A DNA stretch of 8,922 bases from Haemophilus sp. (lineage in GTDB: Bacteria > Pseudomonadota > Gammaproteobacteria > Enterobacterales > Pasteurellaceae): NCBI GenBank assembly GCA_019423005.1, contig JAHZCF010000014.1:1-8922 (forward strand). Reading direction: 5' to 3'. A program made the position numbers and the translations under genes. Positions 1 to 6,150 of this stretch are shown here, one piece after another. Every line of letters begins with the position of its first letter. Position 1 is the first letter of the stretch. Below the pieces are notes generated by a model. The model was given only the letters and a program-made list of their open reading frames with translations. It had not been told where the DNA came from and searched no databases.

Positions 1-5
1 TTCAT

Positions 6-1859
6 TTAAAATGGAAATAATATTGGCACAATAAAAACAGTCACCAACATAACAATTAAAGTGAAAGGCACACCGATTTTAATAAAGTCAGCAAATTTGT
101 AGCCACCTGGCCCCACCACCATGGTATTTACTGGAGAAGAGACCGGTGTCATAAATGCAGCTGAAGCTGCAATCGCGACGACCATTGCGAATGGTACGGG
201 AGAAACATTAAGTTGCTGAGCAAGAGAAATCGCAATGGGTGCCATCAAAATTGCAGTAGCAGTATTCGATATAAACAACCCGACTAATGCACAAAATACA
301 AAGAGCACAATCAATACAGGATACATTCCCCATCCATCAATGATTTGTGTTAACCATTTCACCGCAAACTCAACTCCACCTGTTTTTTGAAGTGCGGTCG
401 AAAATGGCATCATTCCGATAATCAGAATAAGACTCGGCCATTGAATGGAGTCATAGGCACTTTTTGCATCCACACAGCGAAAATAAGCCAACATTAAACA
501 ACCGATTAAGGCTGCCACAACATTCGGCACGACACCTGAAACCATTAATACTACCATGGTTAAAATGGATAATAAGGCAAGTGGAGCTTGACGTTGAGCT
601 GGCACGGCGCGTTCCATTTCTTTCGGATAATTCAATACAAGGAAATCTTTTCGACGATCACGCATCGCTTGAATAAGTCGCCAATCGCCAATCACTAAAA
701 GCAAATCACCTGAGCGATATTTTTCTTTAAAAGCATCACTCAACACTACACCATCTCGCTTAATCCCAACCACATTTAAGCCATATTTAGTACGGAATTG
801 TAACTCTGCAGTAGTTTTACCAATACAGGCTGAGTTTGGCACAATAATTAACTCAGCCATTCCAATAGAACGAGCTTGCTGATCAAACGATTGGGATTTA
901 ATTTCGGCTGGTTCTAAATGAAATTCCTGGCAAAACATATCAAAATTGAAATCACAGCGTTCCAAATCCACCATAAGGATATCTTTTGCTTTTATCTCTG
1001 ACGTACCAAGAGGCATGATGTAACTTGGTCGGAAATGTTTCCAACGCTCAATCGCCAATACATTGAGTTGGTAACTAGAACGCAAATGAAGTTGGTCTAA
1101 GGTTTTACCCACGAAAGGGGACGTGGTTTTCACCACCAAACGCTTGGTACGATCTTTCAAACCATATTCATTAATTAACTCATTCATGGAGCTCTGTGCC
1201 GTATCTTGATTACTTTCATCACTATTATCCGAAAGCCATCGACGAGCGATAAGCATATAGCCCATTCCAAGCACTAGGATCAGCAATCCGATTGGCGTGA
1301 AATCAAAAAACTCAAGACGAAGATTAGTATCTTTTACTAACTCTGCATTCACCACAAGGTTAGGAGCTGTCGCGATTAACGTCATCATCCCACTGATTAA
1401 ACCTGCCACGCTTAATGGCATCATTAAGCGTTTTGGGGAAATATTCATTTGACGGCAAATCATAATCACAACAGGGATAAACACTGCAACCACACCAGTA
1501 GAACTCATAAATGCACCTAATCCAGCCACTGAAAGCATCAGTAAAATAAGCACTTTAGCTTCACTATTTCCCGCAACTTTCAAGATGCCGTCACTCACAC
1601 GATAAGCAATTCCTGTCCGAACCAAGCTTTCCCCCACAATGAAGAGTAAAGCAATAAGGATAATATTAGGATCGCTAAAGCCAACTAAGATCTCTTGGAT
1701 ACTGAGAATGCCACTTAGATAAAAAGAGAGCATCACCAATAATGCCACCACATCCATACGAATTTTATTATGCACAAATAAAATGATGGCTGCGCCAAGC
1801 AACATTAATGTCCAAAATAATGGGCTCACCCAAAGTGCATGATCAAAAATGGTATTCAT
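6..1859 (-). CDS. SLC13/DASS-family anion permease with two RCK_C (TrkA_C) domains
   Basis: Predicted inner-membrane, probably sodium-coupled, anion transporter; substrate unknown (the wider family moves dicarboxylates, sulfate and similar anions). The 617 residues split into an N-terminal membrane half (~12-206, about six segments), a cytoplasmic insert (~207-420) and a C-terminal membrane half (~424-616). The insert holds two RCK_C-like domains, ~238-302 (SPFVGKTLDQL...DILMVDLE) and ~330-392 (NSACIGKTTAEL...GDLLLVIGD). This layout matches E. coli YfbS-type proteins of about 610 residues. The re-entrant hairpin motifs are SSTG at 119-122 and SNTAT at 531-535; MTPVSSPVN (570-578) follows. RCK_C domains often bind small ligands, so allosteric control is possible but not shown. 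Start is ATG with AGGA 6 nt upstream, 35 bp after rnhB, so it may be the last gene of that transcript. Any terminator lies outside the window. Confidence 0.9.
   Translation of the reverse strand: MNTIFDHALWVSPLFWTLMLLGAAIILFVHNKIRMDVVALLVMLSFYLSGILSIQEILVGFSDPNIILIALLFIVGESLVRTGIAYRVSDGILKVAGNSEAKVLILLMLSVAGLGAFMSSTGVVAVFIPVVIMICRQMNISPKRLMMPLSVAGLISGMMTLIATAPNLVVNAELVKDTNLRLEFFDFTPIGLLILVLGMGYMLIARRWLSDNSDESNQDTAQSSMNELINEYGLKDRTKRLVVKTTSPFVGKTLDQLHLRSSYQLNVLAIERWKHFRPSYIMPLGTSEIKAKDILMVDLERCDFNFDMFCQEFHLEPAEIKSQSFDQQARSIGMAELIIVPNSACIGKTTAELQFRTKYGLNVVGIKRDGVVLSDAFKEKYRSGDLLLVIGDWRLIQAMRDRRKDFLVLNYPKEMERAVPAQRQAPLALLSILTMVVLMVSGVVPNVVAALIGCLMLAYFRCVDAKSAYDSIQWPSLILIIGMMPFSTALQKTGGVEFAVKWLTQIIDGWGMYPVLIVLFVFCALVGLFISNTATAILMAPIAISLAQQLNVSPVPFAMVVAIAASAAFMTPVSSPVNTMVVGPGGYKFADFIKIGVPFTLIVMLVTVFIVPILFPF
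390..398 (+). repeat. DNA uptake signal sequence (exact)
   Basis: AAGTGCGGT, the core of the Hin-type uptake sequence recognised during natural transformation in Haemophilus and relatives. It lies inside the permease gene, where the complement encodes Thr488-Ala489-Leu490. The downstream bases CGAAAAT fit the A/T-rich extension. Confidence 0.9.
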
Positions 1860-1894
1860 ACTCTATCCTGTAATCTTACGACCTTTCACTCTAA

Positions 1895-2497
1895 CTATTC
1901 TTCTATGCCTAATGCTTTCTTCACGGGTGAAAAACTACGACGATACTCCGGTAAAGGACCAAGCTCAGCTAACTTTTCTAAATGTAATTTAGTGGGATAA
2001 CCTTTATGTTGAGCAAAAGCATATTCAGGGTGTTTTTTATCTAATTCTTCCATTTCCTGATCCCGTGCAACTTTTGCCAAAATAGAGGCAGCGCTGATTT
2101 CAGCCACAAGTGAATCCCCTTTCACCACGGCTTGAGCTGGCAAAGCTAGATTAGGCGGAATACGATTACCATCCACCAATACAAAGTGCGGTTGAATTTT
2201 TAAGGCTTTTACGGCCCGTTCCATTGCTAGCATAGAGGCATGCAGAATATTCAGTTCATCGATCTCTGCTGGCTCTGCTCGCCCCATTGCCCAAGCTAAG
2301 GCTTTCTCTTTAATTTCTGCTGCGAGTGCAAGGCGTTTTTTCTCACTGAGTTTTTTAGAATCCGCCAAACCAGCAATCGGCTTATTCGGATCTAAGATCA
2401 CTGCAGCTGTGACAACTGTCCCCACTAAAGGGCCTCGGCCAACTTCATCCACTCCTGCAAATAATTGATAACCTTCAGGATACACAAAATCAGTCAT
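1895..2497 (-). CDS. rnhB: Ribonuclease HII
   Basis: Endonuclease that cuts the RNA strand of RNA-DNA hybrids and nicks 5' of single ribonucleotides misincorporated in DNA, starting ribonucleotide excision repair. The 200-residue product matches E. coli RnhB in length (198). The start ATG gives MTDFVYPEGYQLFAGVDEVGRG. The catalytic acidic residues are visible: Asp17 and Glu18 in AGVDEVGRGPL, Asp109 in FVLVDGNR, and the downstream KGD...ISAASILAKVARD block with its final Asp. HKGYPTKLH near residue 165 is also conserved. It overlaps the lpxB end by 8 bp (ATGACTGA), a coupled arrangement. E. coli and many other gammaproteobacteria keep lpxB-rnhB together, but dnaE, which follows in E. coli, is absent here. 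Confidence 0.97.
   Translation of the reverse strand: MTDFVYPEGYQLFAGVDEVGRGPLVGTVVTAAVILDPNKPIAGLADSKKLSEKKRLALAAEIKEKALAWAMGRAEPAEIDELNILHASMLAMERAVKALKIQPHFVLVDGNRIPPNLALPAQAVVKGDSLVAEISAASILAKVARDQEMEELDKKHPEYAFAQHKGYPTKLHLEKLAELGPLPEYRRSFSPVKKALGIEE
2184..2192 (+). repeat. DNA uptake signal sequence (exact)
   Basis: AAGTGCGGT followed by TGAATTTTTAA, an excellent match to the extended uptake consensus. It is inside rnhB; the complement contributes to Pro-His-Phe in the QPHFVLVDG segment beside a catalytic Asp. Confidence 0.9.
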
Positions 2498-3659
2498 GCT
2501 TTTGCTCCAATAAATCAATTACAGCTTGTGCAGCTTGACTATCCGCATCACATTGAATTAATTTGTGTAATTCAGTAAAACGTTGAATTAAAACACTGCG
2601 AGATTTGACCGCACTTTCGTCATCGCCCAAATACTGAGAAAGTTGTTCTGCTAATTTTTGCGGTTCGCAATCTTCTTGAATCATTTCTGGCACAAGCATT
2701 TCATCCGCTAACAAATTAGGCAATGAAATATATTTTGTTTTGACCAATCGTTTTGCCAAAAAATGCGTGAAAGGTTTCATTCGATACCCTACCACCATTG
2801 GCGATTTACACAACATCGCTTCAAGTGCAGCGGTACCTGAAGCTAGTAAAGTTGCTTCGGCAGCAATCATCACTTGGCGTGCTTTACCATCAATTAAATG
2901 CATATCGAGATCAGGTGCAATCTGAGCCTTTATTTCCTCAAATTGCTGGCGACGTTTTTCATTCACCAAAGGGACTAAAAACTGCAAATCTGGATATTTT
3001 TCTTTTAATAACAAAGCAGTTTTTAGAAATGGCTCTGTCAGAAACCCAACTTCGCTCCCTCGACTCCCCACTAAAATGGCAAGATAACGTCCGTTTTCAT
3101 CAATACCTAAGGTCTGGCAAGCTTCCGTTCTATTTGGTTTTAATGGAATCGCATCTGCCATGGTATGGCCAATAAAACGGCAAGGCACATTAAAACGATC
3201 ATAAAAGGCTTTTTCAAAAGGAAGAAAGGCTAATACTTGATGGGTCGCTTTGGCAATTTTATAAATACGATTTTGACGCCAAGCCCAGACAGATGGGCTC
3301 ACATAATGAATCGTCTTAATCCCTTTTTCTTTTAATTTCAGTTCAACGGTAAGATTAAAATCCGGTGCATCAATACCGATAAATATATCCGGTTTAATAA
3401 CAGAAAGTTGTTCGATAACACTACGACGAATTTTAAGCAATCGAGGTAAATGTTTAAGTACTTCTACTAGGCCCATGACAGAGAGCTCTTCCATATCAAA
3501 AAAGCTTTCAAAACCTTGAGCAATCATTCTCTCTCCGCCAACCCCTACAAACTTAGCTTGCGGATAGTGGCATTTAAGCGCTTGAATGAGACCTGCACCA
3601 AGAATATCACCAGACACTTCACCGGCAACAATCGCAATAGTTGGATTTTCTTTAATCAT
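2490..3659 (-). CDS. lpxB: Lipid-A-disaccharide synthase LpxB
   Basis: GT-B glycosyltransferase (family GT19) that joins UDP-2,3-diacylglucosamine and lipid X to make the tetra-acylated disaccharide 1-phosphate, at the inner face of the cytoplasmic membrane. From the chosen ATG it has 389 residues, within the family range (E. coli 382). Seen motifs: VAGEVSGDILGAGLI (11-25), GIDAPDFN (95-102) with the likely catalytic Asp97, HYVSPSVWAWRQNR (118-131), GSRGSEV (198-204) with Arg200 in the nucleotide-binding region, and SGTAALEAML (274-283). The residue before GSRGSE is Val197 where the usual motif has Pro. A hairpin terminator sits just upstream, so lpxB may be transcribed less than lpxA or have its own promoter. 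Its last codons overlap the rnhB start by 8 bp and contain the rnhB Shine-Dalgarno. Confidence 0.97.
   Translation of the reverse strand: MIKENPTIAIVAGEVSGDILGAGLIQALKCHYPQAKFVGVGGERMIAQGFESFFDMEELSVMGLVEVLKHLPRLLKIRRSVIEQLSVIKPDIFIGIDAPDFNLTVELKLKEKGIKTIHYVSPSVWAWRQNRIYKIAKATHQVLAFLPFEKAFYDRFNVPCRFIGHTMADAIPLKPNRTEACQTLGIDENGRYLAILVGSRGSEVGFLTEPFLKTALLLKEKYPDLQFLVPLVNEKRRQQFEEIKAQIAPDLDMHLIDGKARQVMIAAEATLLASGTAALEAMLCKSPMVVGYRMKPFTHFLAKRLVKTKYISLPNLLADEMLVPEMIQEDCEPQKLAEQLSQYLGDDESAVKSRSVLIQRFTELHKLIQCDADSQAAQAVIDLLEQKHD
2505..2508 (-). promoter_or_regulatory. rnhB ribosome binding site inside lpxB
   Basis: GGAG lies 7 nt upstream of the ATG at 2495-2497, within the last codons of lpxB. This supports starting rnhB at the ATG rather than at the upstream in-frame TTG (2516-2518), and fits translational coupling. 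Confidence 0.85.
2608..2616 (-). repeat. DNA uptake signal sequence (exact)
   Basis: AAGTGCGGT on the minus strand followed by CAAATCT. It is inside the 3' part of lpxB and encodes part of Glu-Ser-Ala-Val-Lys (residues ~348-352). Confidence 0.9.
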
Positions 3660-3667
3660 TAAATTTA

Positions 3668-3671
3668 TCCT
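3668..3671 (-). promoter_or_regulatory. lpxB ribosome binding site deciding the ATG start
   Basis: AGGA lies 8 nt upstream of ATG at 3657-3659. The frame is also open back to a TTG at 3693-3695, but that would add 12 residues encoded by the terminator hairpin itself and lacks a binding site, so the ATG is chosen. Confidence 0.85.
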
Positions 3672-3679
3672 AAAAAACG

Positions 3680-3688
3680 ACCGCACTT
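3680..3688 (-). repeat. DNA uptake signal sequence (exact), terminator arm
   Basis: AAGTGCGGT on the minus strand followed by CGTTTTTT. It is the only exact copy between genes and forms the 3' arm of the hairpin upstream of lpxB. Confidence 0.9.
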
Positions 3689-3699
3689 TGAACAAATCA

Positions 3700-3708
3700 T
3701 AGTGCGGT
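3700..3708 (+). repeat. Near uptake sequence (8/9), inverted partner
   Basis: TAGTGCGGT, one mismatch at the first base, facing the exact copy at 3680-3688 with 11 nt between the cores. It supplies the 5' arm of the terminator on the transcribed strand. Confidence 0.75.
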
Positions 3709-3725
3709 CTCTCTGTTATTCATCA

Positions 3726-3744
3726 TTTTCTCTTAATGAGAAAA
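3726..3744 (-). other. Small AT-rich inverted repeat after lpxA
   Basis: TTTTCTC and GAGAAAA flank 5 nt and form a perfect 7-bp stem starting 10 nt after the lpxA stop. It is AT-rich and not followed by a U-run on the transcribed strand. It may protect the 3' end of the fabZ-lpxA message; it may equally be chance. Confidence 0.3.
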
Positions 3745-3754
3745 GAAACGTTAA

Positions 3755-4543
3755 CTAACGAATAATGCCACGGGTAGAACGTTTGAAGAACTCCACAAAG
3801 AAACTAATTGCAGATTCAGTTTGTGCAATTTGTTCAATTTCCGGCAATACTTCTTCAAGGGTTTTACCGCTACGGTAAATCATTTTATAAACATTACGGA
3901 TAGCATGCATGGTTGGTTTATCAAAACCACGACGTTTTAATCCTTCAAGGTTTACACCGAAAGGCTGCGCATGGTTACCTTGAGCCATCACATAAGGCGG
4001 CACATCTTGGCTAACCATAGAACCACCACCTAGCATTACGTGCGCACCGACGATCACAAATTGGTGAATCGCAGACATACCACCTACAATAACAAAATCA
4101 TCTAATTCAACGTGACCTGCAAGGGTTGCATTGTTTGCCAAAATACAGTTATTTTTGATTTGGCAATCGTGGGCAATGTGGACATTGATCATCAATAAGT
4201 TGTTGTTACCAATACGTGTTACACCACCACCTTGGATAGTGCCGCGATGAATCGTCACATGTTCACGAATAAGGTTACCATTACCAATAATGGTTTTTGT
4301 TGCTTCGCCCTTATATTTTAAATCTTGGTTGACTTCACCAATACTGGCGAATTGATAAATCTGGTTATCTTCACCAATCACGGTGTCGCCTTTCACGACA
4401 ATGTGAGAATTTAAAACGGTACGCGCTTTAATCTCAACGCTCCCTTCAATAATACAGAAAGGACCGATAACAACGTCTTCGCCAATAACTGCGCCATCAG
4501 CAACAAGCGCGGTCGGGTGAATTTTTGCACTTGGGTGGATCAT
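3755..4543 (-). CDS. lpxA: UDP-N-acetylglucosamine O-acyltransferase LpxA
   Basis: First step of lipid A synthesis: reversible transfer of (R)-3-hydroxyacyl from ACP to the 3-OH of UDP-GlcNAc, in the cytoplasm as a homotrimer. The 262-residue product equals E. coli LpxA in length and in residue numbering. Hexapeptide repeats (IGEDVV, IGEDNQ, IGNGNL, IGNNNL) build the beta-helix over ~1-190, followed by a C-terminal helical domain. Active-site residues are all present: His122, catalytic His125 and Asp126 (VHIAHD), His144, His160-Gln161, and Asn198, Glu200, Arg204. Gly173 (LGGGS) is the residue that in E. coli permits a C14 hydroxyacyl chain, so 3-hydroxymyristate is the predicted substrate (inference). 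Start is ATG preceded by AAGGGG. The gene ends in TAG, 95 bp before lpxB. Confidence 0.98.
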   Translation of the reverse strand: MIHPSAKIHPTALVADGAVIGEDVVIGPFCIIEGSVEIKARTVLNSHIVVKGDTVIGEDNQIYQFASIGEVNQDLKYKGEATKTIIGNGNLIREHVTIHRGTIQGGGVTRIGNNNLLMINVHIAHDCQIKNNCILANNATLAGHVELDDFVIVGGMSAIHQFVIVGAHVMLGGGSMVSQDVPPYVMAQGNHAQPFGVNLEGLKRRGFDKPTMHAIRNVYKMIYRSGKTLEEVLPEIEQIAQTESAISFFVEFFKRSTRGIIR

Positions 4544-4566
4544 ACTTACCCCTTAATTTTCTTTAA

Positions 4567-5016
4567 TTATCGACGAGCACACATTAATTTGGCTTCACAA
4601 GCTACTTCACCGTTTACAGTTGCAATACCCGTGAATGCTGTAATACCACGACGTTCTTTAATCACTTGAACGTTCAATTCCATTTGATCTCCAGGTAATA
4701 CTGGGCGTTTGAAACGCGCTTCATCAATACCTGCGAAATAGAATAATTCGCCACCTTTTAATTCATGAGTTTTAAATGCAAGGATCCCCATTGATTGTGC
4801 CAAAGCTTCAAGAATTAACACGCCCGGTAAAATTGGCTCTCCAGGGAAATGACCGGTAAAACAAGGTTCGTTTACACTGATATTTTTAATTGCTTTTAAC
4901 CATTCGCCTTCTTTGTAGTCTAACACGCGATCCACTAATAAAAATGGATAACGATGTGGCAATAAGGTCATAATTTCTTTTGCTTCAATTACTTTACTTA
5001 CTTGATTCTCTGACAC
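4567..5016 (-). CDS. fabZ: 3-hydroxyacyl-[acyl-carrier-protein] dehydratase FabZ
   Basis: Dehydrates (3R)-hydroxyacyl-ACP to trans-2-enoyl-ACP in type II fatty acid synthesis. It competes with LpxA and LpxD for hydroxyacyl-ACP, which explains its fixed place beside lpxA. The 149-residue single hot-dog-fold protein shows LLPHRYPFLLVDRV (18-31), the core GHFPGEPILPGVLILEAL (55-72) with catalytic His56 and Glu70 spaced 14 apart as in the family, and RFKRPVLPGDQ (101-111). Length is normal. Translation starts at GTG, supported by an upstream AAAGG. A consensus-like -10 box lies upstream, so fabZ may head its own transcript with lpxA, which begins 23 bp downstream. Confidence 0.97.
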   Translation of the reverse strand: MSENQVSKVIEAKEIMTLLPHRYPFLLVDRVLDYKEGEWLKAIKNISVNEPCFTGHFPGEPILPGVLILEALAQSMGILAFKTHELKGGELFYFAGIDEARFKRPVLPGDQMELNVQVIKERRGITAFTGIATVNGEVACEAKLMCARR

Positions 5017-5024
5017 GTCTAATA

Positions 5025-5029
5025 CCTTT
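5025..5029 (-). promoter_or_regulatory. fabZ ribosome binding site deciding a GTG start
   Basis: AAAGG reads 8 nt upstream of GTG at 5014-5016. No in-frame ATG precedes the conserved FabZ sequence, and the spacing is ideal, so the GTG is accepted as the initiation codon. Confidence 0.75.
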
Positions 5030-5055
5030 AAAATAAATAATAATAAAACATTGAG

Positions 5056-5085
5056 ATTATACGATATTTCTGTATAAAAATAAAA
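5056..5085 (-). promoter_or_regulatory. Putative sigma70 promoter for fabZ-lpxA
   Basis: A perfect TATAAT -10 hexamer lies at 5056-5061 on the minus strand, downstream of the lpxD terminator. The -35 region 17 nt upstream (TTTATT or TTTTAT, overlapping the terminator U-run) is a poor match to TTGACA, so the call rests on the -10 box and its position. The predicted start near 5049 would give a leader of about 30 nt before the fabZ GTG codon. AT-rich DNA produces TATAAT by chance fairly often, which limits confidence. Confidence 0.5.
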
Positions 5086-5105
5086 CGCACCCTAAGGTAC
5101 GTTTT
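5076..5105 (-). terminator. Rho-independent terminator after lpxD
   Basis: On the transcribed strand AAAACGTACC - TTAG - GGTGCGTTTT forms a ten-pair stem (one G-U) with a 4-nt loop. The UUUU closing the stem runs on into AUUUUU (5076-5081). The hairpin starts 7 nt after the lpxD stop codon. The U-rich tract lies on the low-coordinate side, so it terminates minus-strand transcription coming from bamA-skp-lpxD. This is seen in the sequence; termination efficiency is not known. Confidence 0.8.
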
Positions 5106-5112
5106 AAAAATC

Positions 5113-6138
5113 TTAGCCAAGTTTTTTCTCAAGGGCTTTCAGTCGTTTATTCATACCATCAATCCCCAAGGTAAGTGCGGCTGTTTTTCGCCACTCTTTA
5201 TTAGTTTGTAATGGAATGCCCGATGAGTAAACGCCTGGTTCAGTAATTGGACGCATCACCATACCCATGCCTGTCACAGTTACTTTATCACAGATTTCCA
5301 TGTGACCATTAATCACACTTGCTCCGCCAATTAAACAATAACGCCCCACTTTTAGGCTACCCGCCATAATGACACCGCCAGCTACTGCTGTACCCGTGCC
5401 GATATGAACGTTATGCGCAATTTGACAAAGGTTATCAATAATGACGTTATCTTCAATGACTGTCGCATCTAAGGCGCCACGGTCAATACAAGTGCAAGCA
5501 CCAATTTCGACATTATTACCAATGATCACTTGACCAACTTGTGGAATTTTCACCCAGCGACCACGATCATTTGCATAACCAAAACCATCACTACCGATGA
5601 CTGCTCCTGATTGAATTAAGCAATTTTGTCCAATTTCTACTTCATGATAAACGCTTACGTTTGCCCAAAGCTGTGTACACGCACCAATTTTTGTGAATTT
5701 ACCCACAAAACAACCCGCGCCAATAATCACGTTATCGCCTAATACAACACCTTCTTCAATAACAGCATTTGCACCAATTGATACATTTTCACCAATTGAA
5801 GCTTTTTCAGAAATAACCGCACTTGGGTGGATATTTTGAGCGGCTTTCGGGGTAGTATCCATATATTGAGCTAATACTGCATAAGCAACATAAGGATCTT
5901 TAACGATAAGTAAATTACTTTCAGGTGAGCAAAATTCCACATCCGCTTCTGACACGACAAGAATACCTGCTTTAGATTTAGCTAATAAAGGACGAAATTT
6001 TGCATTAGAAATAAACGTAAGCTGGTTAGGTTCTGCTTTTGACAGTGCGGCGATATTATTAACAACAACGTCGGCGTTACCGCGGAGGGTACCGCCGACT
6101 TTTGTTGCTAATTCCTGTAAAGAATAGGATTTTTGCAT
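5113..6138 (-). CDS. lpxD: UDP-3-O-(3-hydroxyacyl)glucosamine N-acyltransferase LpxD
   Basis: Third step of lipid A synthesis in the cytoplasm: transfers an (R)-3-hydroxyacyl chain from ACP to the 2-amino group of UDP-3-O-acyl-glucosamine. The 341-residue product has the length of E. coli LpxD. Residues 1-~100 form the N-terminal uridine-binding domain. Residues ~103-290 are a left-handed beta-helix of hexapeptide repeats (IGENVS, IGANAV, LGDNVI and so on). The C-terminal helices include NKEWRKTAALTLGI (313-326) and a charged final helix. The probable catalytic His is His242 in QIAHNV, equivalent to E. coli His239. GSDGFGYAND (182-191) is conserved. The TGMGMVM stretch (289-295) matches the acyl-chain ruler region; Met293 likely aligns with E. 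coli Met290. Start is ATG with AGG 8 nt upstream. Transcription probably ends at a terminator 7 nt past the stop. Confidence 0.97.
   Translation of the reverse strand: MQKSYSLQELATKVGGTLRGNADVVVNNIAALSKAEPNQLTFISNAKFRPLLAKSKAGILVVSEADVEFCSPESNLLIVKDPYVAYAVLAQYMDTTPKAAQNIHPSAVISEKASIGENVSIGANAVIEEGVVLGDNVIIGAGCFVGKFTKIGACTQLWANVSVYHEVEIGQNCLIQSGAVIGSDGFGYANDRGRWVKIPQVGQVIIGNNVEIGACTCIDRGALDATVIEDNVIIDNLCQIAHNVHIGTGTAVAGGVIMAGSLKVGRYCLIGGASVINGHMEICDKVTVTGMGMVMRPITEPGVYSSGIPLQTNKEWRKTAALTLGIDGMNKRLKALEKKLG
5173..5181 (+). repeat. Near uptake sequence (8/9) in lpxD
   Basis: AAGTGCGGC differs from the core only at the last base and is followed by TGTTTTT. It lies in codons for Ala-Ala-Leu in KTAALTLG near the LpxD C-terminus. 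Probably a decayed or nascent uptake site. Confidence 0.5.
5816..5824 (-). repeat. DNA uptake signal sequence (exact)
   Basis: AAGTGCGGT on the minus strand followed by TATTTCTGAAAAAG, a good extended match. Inside lpxD, encoding part of His-Pro-Ser-Ala-Val-Ile at residues 104-109, the first beta-helix turn. Confidence 0.9.
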
Positions 6139-6150
6139 TATGAGAACCTA

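Larger units (their letters stand above)
3672..3709 (-). terminator. Inverted uptake-sequence pair forming a terminator upstream of lpxB
   Basis: On the transcribed strand GACCGCACT and AGTGCGGTC form a perfect 9-bp GC-rich stem (arms at 3701-3709 and 3679-3687). Inside the 13-nt loop UGA/UCA can pair further. A G and then six U residues (3672-3677) follow. Each arm is an uptake signal: exact AAGTGCGGT on the minus strand and an 8/9 match on the plus strand. Inverted uptake pairs acting as terminators are well known in Haemophilus. The U-run ends directly at the lpxB Shine-Dalgarno AGGA, so the hairpin may reduce read-through from lpxA into lpxB and may also affect ribosome access (inference). 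Confidence 0.75.

Noticed and set aside
464..676. Plus-strand open frame of 70 codons inside the permease gene
   Set aside because: Antisense to a clear conserved coding region, with no recognisable domain. The same applies to plus-strand frames at 2740-2925, 2798-3175, 6925-7167, 7288-7470 and 8038-8328.
1860..1894. Promoter or terminator between rnhB and the permease gene
   Set aside because: Only 35 bp, with no stem-loop or recognisable hexamers; only a ribosome binding site is seen.
2498..2518. Upstream TTG start for rnhB adding 7 residues
   Set aside because: The ATG at 2495-2497 has GGAG at 7 nt and gives the usual family length.
3660..3695. Upstream TTG start for lpxB adding 12 residues
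   Set aside because: The extra codons are the terminator arm and uptake sequence, and there is no Shine-Dalgarno; the ATG at 3657-3659 has AGGA and matches the usual LpxB N-terminus.
6005..6058. CAGTGCGGC near 6043 as a further uptake sequence
   Set aside because: It matches only 7 of 9 core bases, not enough to separate from chance in lpxD coding sequence.
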